A stretch of 64,000 bases of DNA from Massilia eburnea. Lineage in GTDB: Bacteria; Pseudomonadota; Gammaproteobacteria; Burkholderiales; Burkholderiaceae_D. A program made the position numbers and the translations under genes. Positions 58,980-64,000 of this stretch are shown here, piece by piece (the stretch's first letter is position 1; every line of letters begins with the position of its first letter). The stretch spans positions 248,001 through 312,000 of the forward strand of contig NZ_WNKX01000001.1 of the NCBI RefSeq assembly GCF_009720745.1, given 5' to 3'. The notes below the pieces were generated by a model. That model was not told the DNA's origin and did not search any database. It saw only the letters and a list, made by a program, of their open reading frames with translations.

Positions 58980-60398
58980 ATGAAGGCAAGTCGCTGGCTG
59001 GCTATTATCCTCGCGGGCTGGACGCTGCTGGCCTGCGCGTCCCTGCCCGAGGTCGATCCGGAGCGGGCCAAGGCGCGCGCCAGTGCTGTGCCAGCTGTCG
59101 TCACGTCCAGCGGCAAGCTGCCGCGCCAGACCACCGAAGAATTGCTCAGGAAACGCTGGGCCAAATCCACCCTGGACCTGAAGGCCCAGGCGACGCTCGA
59201 AGAAGCCGCCACCGGCGTGCCCCTCATCGCCGGCAATAAAGTGCAATTGCTGTTCGATGGCCCGCAAACCATGGCGGAGATGATGAAGGCCATCGCCGCG
59301 GCCAAGGACCATATCAACTTCGAGACCTACATCTTCGACCAGGATGAACTGGGCATGAAGTTCGCCGATCTGCTGATCAAGAAGCAGCGCGAAGGCGTCG
59401 TGGTGAACGTGATTTACGACAGCGTAGGCACGATAGGCGTGCCGCAGGAATTCTTCGACCACATGCGGGAAGGCGGCATCAAGCTGCTGGCCTTCAATCC
59501 GGTCAATCCGGCCAGGGCGCGCGGCAACGGCTGGATCCTGAACAACCGCGACCATCGCAAGATGCTGATTGTGGATGGCAAGGTGGGCTTCACGGGCGGG
59601 ATCAATATCAGCGATACCTATTCGCGCAGTTCGCCCTTCCGCGGCGGATCCGGCGGCGGCAAGCCCTCCGGCGGCGGTTCCAGCCCGGCGCGGGCCAAGA
59701 GCCCGGACGACGTAGGCTGGCGCGACACCCATGTGCGCATCGAGGGGCCGGCCGTGCAGGCCATGCAGTGGCTGTTCGTGCAGGCATGGATCGAGCAGGA
59801 TGCGGACGATTTGCGCGATGCCAAATACTTCATCCCCGTTGCACCGGCCGGCGACAAGGTGGTGCGGGTGCTGGGCTCCAAGCCCGAGGGCCGCTTTGAA
59901 ATCTACAAGGCCATTCTGCTTGCCATGCAGGAAGCGAAGAAATCGATCCACATCACCTGCGCCTATTTCGTGCCGGATGACCAGTTGCTGCAGGCCTTGA
60001 TCGATGCCGCGCATCGAGGGGTGGACGTGCAACTGGTGCTGCCCAGCGTGTCGGACAGCGGGCTGGTGTTCCATGCGGGGCGGGCCTTCTACCAGCCTCT
60101 CCTGGAAGGCGGCGTGAAGATTTATGAACTCAAGCTGTCGGTGCTGCACGCGAAGACGGCGGTGATCGATGGCGTCTGGTCCACCGTTGGCTCCACCAAC
60201 CTGGACCGACGCAGCTTCCTCCACAACAGCGAAGTGAACGTGATCGTGATGGGCGATGTGTTCGGGCTGGAAATGGAGAACGCGTTCAAGGAAGACCTGC
60301 GCAACTCAACCGAGGTCACCATCGCCGCCTGGAATAAGCGGCCGCTCATCACCCGGATGAAGGAATGGATGGCCCGCGTGTGGGACTATTGGCTTTGA
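58980..60398 (+). CDS. Phospholipase-D-like lipoprotein (cardiolipin synthase-like)
   Basis: 472 residues. Lipoprotein signal ends at Cys19 (TLLAC). Two PLD domains each have an HKD motif: His192-Lys194-Asp199 (DHRKMLIVDGKVGFTGG) and His390-Lys392-Asp397 (LHAKTAVIDGVWSTVGSTN), so the phosphatidyl-transfer site is complete. This is the cardiolipin synthase/ClsB-like architecture, here lipid anchored. A glycine/serine insert (about 220-245) interrupts the first half. Cardiolipin synthesis or phospholipid remodelling in the envelope is likely. Confidence 0.92.
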   Translation: MKASRWLAIILAGWTLLACASLPEVDPERAKARASAVPAVVTSSGKLPRQTTEELLRKRWAKSTLDLKAQATLEEAATGVPLIAGNKVQLLFDGPQTMAEMMKAIAAAKDHINFETYIFDQDELGMKFADLLIKKQREGVVVNVIYDSVGTIGVPQEFFDHMREGGIKLLAFNPVNPARARGNGWILNNRDHRKMLIVDGKVGFTGGINISDTYSRSSPFRGGSGGGKPSGGGSSPARAKSPDDVGWRDTHVRIEGPAVQAMQWLFVQAWIEQDADDLRDAKYFIPVAPAGDKVVRVLGSKPEGRFEIYKAILLAMQEAKKSIHITCAYFVPDDQLLQALIDAAHRGVDVQLVLPSVSDSGLVFHAGRAFYQPLLEGGVKIYELKLSVLHAKTAVIDGVWSTVGSTNLDRRSFLHNSEVNVIVMGDVFGLEMENAFKEDLRNSTEVTIAAWNKRPLITRMKEWMARVWDYWL

Positions 60399-60467
60399 TG
60401 AACGACCACAAAGCCGCCCACCTCGCTTGACAAGTCCCCGCCTGGCGATGACCATGCAAATATCCCC

Positions 60468-60782
60468 ATGCGTGTTACGAGGCTGGAGGTGGTGGTGGAT
60501 GAAGTCACTCTGGGTCTGGAAAAGCTCGACGCGAAAGTTGACCGACTGGATCACAAAATTGATGTTGGACTCGAAAAGCTCAATGGTAAGATCGATACGG
60601 GGCTCGAAAAGCTTAACGACAAGATCGACGCGGGGCTCGAAAAGCTCAACGACAAGATCGATGCAAGCCATCAGGAACTTGTCCGATACTTCAACAAGAT
60701 TTATTACATGATCTTTATGTTCCTGACAGCGATCATTGGCGGCTTACTTGCTTTGCTCGCCAAAGTAATCGGCGTCTTCTAA
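60468..60782 (+). CDS. Coiled-coil protein with 11-residue repeats and C-terminal membrane anchor
   Basis: 104 residues. Residues about 14-66 repeat an 11-residue unit (LEKLDAKVD.., LEKLNGKIDTG, LEKLNDKIDAG, LEKLNDKIDAS); at the DNA level this is a 33-bp tandem repeat with three well-kept copies from about 60568 to 60666. Such hendecads form parallel coiled coils. A transmembrane helix (MIFMFLTAIIGGLLALLAKVIG) ends the protein. No ribosome site precedes ATG 60468 and the frame is open further upstream without another start, so the N-terminus is uncertain. Similar tail-anchored coiled coils occur widely without known function. Confidence 0.65.
   Translation: MRVTRLEVVVDEVTLGLEKLDAKVDRLDHKIDVGLEKLNGKIDTGLEKLNDKIDAGLEKLNDKIDASHQELVRYFNKIYYMIFMFLTAIIGGLLALLAKVIGVF
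60568..60666 (+). repeat. 33-bp tandem repeat, three copies
   Basis: Three adjacent copies of a unit containing CTCGAAAAGCT-AA-G-AAGATCGA, encoding LEKLN-KID plus two or three variable residues. Copies two and three are nearly identical, so the number may vary between strains by slippage. Confidence 0.7.
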
Positions 60783-61591
60783 GCGGCCGGATGCCAGATA
60801 TCGCCCTGGCGGCGGAAGATATCGGTGGCGGCGAGGCCGAAGCCAGCGCCTTCCATCCAGCTGTAGCGCTCGACCTGGATCTCGTCATGCCGTACGCGCA
60901 GCACATTGAAAGAGTTGGTTTCGCCGCGGCTGCGGGTGGAGGTGGCGGTACCAGCCTGGACCACCAACGCGGCGTAGCCGTCAATTTCGTAGCGTTCGGC
61001 AGTACTTTGTGTGTGGCTGGTATGCAGGTGGCCGGCCAGCAGCAGATCCACACCGCAGCGCGCAAACACTTCCATCGCCATGGGCGCCCGGTCCACCAGG
61101 TCATCGTCATCCATATGCTGCGGCAGGTCGAAGGGATGATGGGTCACCACCACGCGTGTCAGGCTGCCCGGCAGTTGGCCGAAGCGGTGACGCAGGTAGT
61201 CGACCTGGCGGCGATTCACACGGCCATCCTTGAAGGTGAGGGAGCGCGCCGTGTTCAGGCCCAGCACGGCGATTTCATCGTCCACAAACTCCGGCGCCAG
61301 TTCGCGCGTGATGTGGCGCCGGTATTTGACCAGCGGCTGGAAGAAGCGCGCTGCGACGTTGTACAGGGGAATGTCGTGGTTGCCCGGCACGATGATCTGC
61401 GGCTTGGGCAAAGTATCGAGGTAATGCCGCGCCTGGCGGAATTGGGCGCTGCGGGCGCGCTGGGTCAGGTCGCCCGACACCACCACCACGTCGGGCCGCA
61501 GGAAGTCGCCGATCAGCTCGCGCAAGGGCGCCAGCAGCGCATTGTCGACACGGCCAAAATGCAGGTCGGAGATATGGACTATTGTTCGCAT
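60779..61591 (-). CDS. Metallophosphoesterase (calcineurin-like)
   Basis: 270 residues from ATG 61591 (AGGAGG upstream). Metal motifs occur in order: HISDLHFGRVDN, VVVSGDLTQRARS, IIVPGNHDIPLYN, VVVTHHPFDLP and LLLAGHLHTSHTQ. This is the cyclic-nucleotide phosphodiesterase/exonuclease-like class III group; the substrate is open. Its ATG overlaps the lipid-kinase stop (TGATG), making it the third gene of PAP2-kinase-phosphoesterase. Confidence 0.92.
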   Translation of the reverse strand: MRTIVHISDLHFGRVDNALLAPLRELIGDFLRPDVVVVSGDLTQRARSAQFRQARHYLDTLPKPQIIVPGNHDIPLYNVAARFFQPLVKYRRHITRELAPEFVDDEIAVLGLNTARSLTFKDGRVNRRQVDYLRHRFGQLPGSLTRVVVTHHPFDLPQHMDDDDLVDRAPMAMEVFARCGVDLLLAGHLHTSHTQSTAERYEIDGYAALVVQAGTATSTRSRGETNSFNVLRVRHDEIQVERYSWMEGAGFGLAATDIFRRQGDIWHPAA

Positions 61592-62484
61592 CAATCCTCC
61601 TGCCGGCGCGGCACGATCACAGGCAAGGCCGCAGGCCGGATACGGTAACGCAAAGGCGGCGCCATCACGGTCACTTCGCCATCGGTCGCCACGCGCAGGC
61701 GGTGGTGGCGGGTCTCAATCACCATTTCGGCAGCCTTGAAACTATGGAACTCGCGCGACTGCCGCAGCTGGCCGAACAGCGCGCGCACTGCAAGCTTCAG
61801 CAAACCGAAGCGCGTCGGCCGCTGCGCCACGTACACGCTCAACGCGCCGCCATCGATGCGGGACCGTTCGCCGATATTGAAACCCTGCATCGTGTACTCA
61901 TTATTACCGATGAAGACGAAAGGGGTGCGCCGCGCAAGGCCGGTTTCACCCAGCGTGATCCGCAGGCTGAGGAAGGGGAAACGCCGCAGCGCCGCCAGGG
62001 ATGCCCAGCCGAAGGCCGTCCACTTGCCGCGGCCGAGCCGGCGCTGCTGCCGCTGGCGGTCGCGCACGACGTCCGGATACAGGCCAAGGCTGGAATTGTT
62101 GAGGAAGATGCGGTCGTTGACTTCTCCCACGTCGACCCGCACCACTTGTCCAGCCGCCAGGGCGGCGATGGCGCCATCCAGCTGGGGCGGAATACCCAGG
62201 TCGCGTGCGAAATGGTTCAGGGTCCCCATCGGCAGCACGCCGAATACGGCGCCACTGTCCAGCACCACCGAGGCCACGGCATTGACTGTGCCATCGCCGC
62301 CGCCGGCCACCACGGCCGGAGCGCCGGCCGCCAGCGCGGCGCGCGCCGCTTCCATCAACCGGTTGGTATCGGTGGCCAGCGTAATATCGACATCCAGGCC
62401 GTGGGCAGCAAAGAGGGCGGCCAGCGATGCATGCCATGCCTCGCCATAGCCCGCGCCGGCGCCTGCATTGACGACCACGGCCAT
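61591..62484 (-). CDS. Diacylglycerol/sphingosine kinase-like lipid kinase
   Basis: 297 residues from ATG 62484; an open frame to 62694 lies over the PAP2 gene and is rejected. The kinase loop AVVAGGGDGTVNAVASVVLDSGAVFGVLPMGTLNHFARDLGIP is the DAGK-catalytic signature, followed by the C-terminal beta-sandwich with FIGNNEYTMQGFNIGERSRIDGGALSVYVAQR. It phosphorylates a lipid such as diacylglycerol. It starts 5 bp after the PAP2 stop and overlaps the phosphoesterase start. Confidence 0.93.
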   Translation of the reverse strand: MAVVVNAGAGAGYGEAWHASLAALFAAHGLDVDITLATDTNRLMEAARAALAAGAPAVVAGGGDGTVNAVASVVLDSGAVFGVLPMGTLNHFARDLGIPPQLDGAIAALAAGQVVRVDVGEVNDRIFLNNSSLGLYPDVVRDRQRQQRRLGRGKWTAFGWASLAALRRFPFLSLRITLGETGLARRTPFVFIGNNEYTMQGFNIGERSRIDGGALSVYVAQRPTRFGLLKLAVRALFGQLRQSREFHSFKAAEMVIETRHHRLRVATDGEVTVMAPPLRYRIRPAALPVIVPRRQED

Positions 62485-62489
62485 GCGGC

Positions 62490-63152
62490 TCACAGGCGCT
62501 CCCGGTGCCTGCGCAGGCTGGACACTGCTGTCACGCACACCGCCAGCCAGCCCAGCCCTTCCGCGACCGCCGCCAGCACATCGGTCAGGAAATGCACGCC
62601 AAGATACATACGGCTGAACGCAACCAGCGCCACCACCAACACTGCGCCCAGCACGACCGCTGCACGCTGGAAGGGGTTTCGTGCGTGCGGCCACAGGTAG
62701 CAGGCGAGCACGCCGTAGAACACTGTCGCGGCCAGGGTATGGCCGCTGGGGAAGCTGAAGGTCGGCAGGGTCAGCAGCGGCACGTCGAAGCTGGGCCGCG
62801 CGCGCTGGTAGCTATGCTTGAGCAGCACGTTCAGCAGCATGCCGGGCGGCACAGCCAGCAAGAGCGCCAGCATCCAGTAACGGGCCTGCTTCCGCCACAG
62901 GTGCCAGGCGAACAGCGCCGTCAGGAAAGCAATCCCCGCCACACTATGCAGCCAGCTGACGGCCAGCAGGAAGGTGGTCAGCGGTTCGCTGGCATGGGCG
63001 TGCAGCCATTGCGACACGCTGATATCGAGCGCCGCCAGGCGTGCGCCGGGCCCCAGTGCAGCACTGGCAACGGCCTGGAAAGCGGCTGCAGCGGCAATCA
63101 GCAGGGCCAGGCCTGCCACCAGATGCAAAGGAAGGCGGATCGTATCTCTCAT
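62490..63152 (-). CDS. PAP2 family membrane phosphatase
   Basis: 220 residues with six transmembrane helices. The three active-site motifs are intact: KHSYQRARP, FSFPSGHTLAA and SRMYLGVHFLTDVLA. PAP2 phosphatases remove phosphate from phosphatidate, phosphatidylglycerol phosphate or undecaprenyl pyrophosphate. First gene of an operon with a lipid kinase and a metallophosphoesterase, an opposing kinase/phosphatase pairing. Its start lies 37 bp from the LexA box, so SOS control of this operon is also possible. Confidence 0.93.
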   Translation of the reverse strand: MRDTIRLPLHLVAGLALLIAAAAAFQAVASAALGPGARLAALDISVSQWLHAHASEPLTTFLLAVSWLHSVAGIAFLTALFAWHLWRKQARYWMLALLLAVPPGMLLNVLLKHSYQRARPSFDVPLLTLPTFSFPSGHTLAATVFYGVLACYLWPHARNPFQRAAVVLGAVLVVALVAFSRMYLGVHFLTDVLAAVAEGLGWLAVCVTAVSSLRRHRERL

Positions 63153-63188
63153 ACAACGATTAGCAAAAAAACCTGATTTTTCATCCAG

Positions 63189-63221
63189 TACTGTTGATTC
63201 ATACAGTATTTGTGTTATTCT
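63189..63221 (+). promoter_or_regulatory. LexA (SOS) box overlapping the promoter of a small gene
   Basis: TACTGTTGATTCATACAGTA (63189-63208) is a CTGT-N8-ACAG LexA box with full six-base arms. The -35 TTGATT (63194-63199) lies within it and TATTCT (63216-63221) follows after 16 bases, so LexA would block the promoter. Confidence 0.85.
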
Positions 63222-63259
63222 GATGACTCGTTAAACACATCAAGCAAAAGGAATTCGTC

Positions 63260-63484
63260 ATGACCACTATGAACAGCACCTTCGGCTCCCGCTTTGGCCT
63301 GGAATATGCCCCTATGTCTTTCCTGGTTCGCTTCGGCAAACGCGAAGTGCTGGTGTGCCGCGACTTCCGCAAGCGCTTCTATGCTGTGAACCCGATCATC
63401 GAATGCGACACCGGCGTACAGCCTGGCCACCTGGAAGTTCTGCTCTTCAGCCGCTGGCTGCTGATCTTCTCCAAGGCCCACTAA
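63260..63484 (+). CDS. Small protein behind an SOS box
   Basis: 74 residues from ATG 63260 (AAAGGA eight bases upstream). It has no signal peptide; the core FLVRFGKREVLVCRDFRKRFYAVNPIIECDT is basic and beta-rich, with an amphipathic C-terminus (GHLEVLLFSRWLLIFSKAH). I recognise no family and no resemblance to SulA. The LexA box over its promoter predicts induction by DNA damage. Candidate roles are a cell-division or repair modulator, but nothing in the sequence decides this. Confidence 0.7.
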   Translation: MTTMNSTFGSRFGLEYAPMSFLVRFGKREVLVCRDFRKRFYAVNPIIECDTGVQPGHLEVLLFSRWLLIFSKAH

Positions 63485-64000
63485 GCCCAAGTCTCGCACA
63501 GCTGTTCATACCGGGCGCGCAAATAGTCGCGCAAACGAATCACGACGGGCGTGACCTGCGAGCGATGCATGCAAACCAGCTGTAATGGCACCTCTTCACC
63601 CATTACATCTGGTAGCAGCAAACGTAAGCGGCCGGCATTGATGTCGGCGGTCACGTCCAACCGTGATTTGTAGGCAATACCCAATCCCGCGACCGCCCAG
63701 CGGCGCACCAGGTCGGCATCATCGCTGCTGCGATTGCCCCGGACCTGCACTACCTTGCCTTGGGCGGGGAAGGCCCAGCGGTCATAGAGCACGTCATCCA
63801 GCGCGAAGCGCAGGCAATTGTGGTGCACCAATTCGTCCAGGTTGGCCGGAGCGCCCTGCCGGCGCAGGTAGTTCGGCGAGGCGACCAGCACGCGCCGGTT
63901 ATCCGGGGCAATCGGCATTGACACGAGGCTGGAATCATCCAGCCTGCCATAGCGCAGGGCCAGGTCGACTGGCTGGCGGTACATATCCGCGACGCGGTCG
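63481..64000 (-). CDS. LysR family transcriptional regulator (partial, C-terminal domain)
   Basis: 173 codons of the effector domain, open to the right edge. It runs through DLALRYGRLDDSSLVSMPIAPDNRRVLVASPNYLRRQGAPANLDEL to VAGLGIAYKSRLDVTADINAGRLRLLLPDVMGEEVPLQLVCMHRSQVTPVV, the PBP2 fold of CrgA/DsdC-like LysR proteins. The DNA-binding domain lies outside the window. Its stop overlaps the end of the SOS-linked gene by 4 bp. Confidence 0.92.
   Translation of the reverse strand, partial: DRVADMYRQPVDLALRYGRLDDSSLVSMPIAPDNRRVLVASPNYLRRQGAPANLDELVHHNCLRFALDDVLYDRWAFPAQGKVVQVRGNRSSDDADLVRRWAVAGLGIAYKSRLDVTADINAGRLRLLLPDVMGEEVPLQLVCMHRSQVTPVVIRLRDYLRARYEQLCETWA

Overview
The window is GC-rich chromosomal DNA of a betaproteobacterium, most likely from the Massilia/Duganella/Janthinobacterium side of the Oxalobacteraceae. 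This is inferred from gene content and protein style (ModE-ModABC, CydP-CydABX, a phasin, GbsR-type regulator, LGVRR-type Crp/Fnr protein, many glycine-zipper lipoproteins); no marker gene such as rRNA is present. Coding density is high and no gene-free stretch exceeds about 300 bases. I see no tRNA, rRNA, CRISPR array, insertion sequence, integrase or phage block.

Layout. 1-3.2 kb: partial YaeQ, PurU, an MDR oxidoreductase, a hemerythrin and a KGG-repeat stress protein. 3.2-7.8 kb: a tight minus-strand cassette with an FAD-oxidase/methyltransferase fusion, an unknown exported protein and an alpha/beta hydrolase. 7.9-10.8 kb: molybdate uptake and regulation (modABC-modE) with a visible ModE-like operator. 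10.9-14.5 kb: GbsR/MarR regulator and cytochrome bd oxidase (cydP-cydA-cydB-cydX). 14.6-19 kb: PhzF, Cho, a YgjP-like metalloprotein, a LOG protein, TetR and a phasin-like protein. 19-23.7 kb: a seven-domain c-di-GMP hybrid protein and a histidine kinase. 23.8-26.8 kb: lipase-like hydrolase plus a GMC oxidoreductase and its Tat-exported partner. 26.8-34.7 kb: TrmJ, SuhB, RhlE, a hydroxypyruvate isomerase-like protein, a lipoprotein pair, DksA-like, universal stress and general stress proteins. 34.8-38.7 kb: two related histidine kinases around a degenerate HD-GYP response regulator. 38.7-60.4 kb: an envelope/stress region rich in OmpA proteins, glycine-zipper lipoproteins, BON, YihY, AI-2E permease, YqjD/YqjE, ferritin-like, AsmA, porin and phospholipase-D proteins, with two Crp/Fnr regulators. 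60.5-64 kb: lipid-related PAP2-kinase-phosphoesterase operon, a small gene behind a LexA box, and a partial LysR regulator.

The most interesting signal is regulatory. A 16-bp palindrome, TGTNCG-N4-CGNACA, recurs about a dozen times between 40.3 and 59 kb, almost only in front of the envelope/stress genes. In most cases a TANNCT-like -10 hexamer begins 29.5-30.5 bases from its centre, which puts the palindrome near -41.5, the class II position of Crp-family activators. One copy lies in the divergent promoter of the LGVRR-type Crp/Fnr gene, making that protein the leading candidate regulator. Three of the target genes (yihY-like, asmA-like, porin) have their ATG exactly where transcription should begin, suggesting leaderless mRNAs. 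I infer a local Crp/Fnr-controlled envelope regulon that I do not recognise as described.

Other regulatory finds are a canonical SOS box before an unknown 74-aa protein, a sigma-E-like promoter before the KGG stress gene, and an intrinsic terminator lying between a possible promoter and an OmpA gene.
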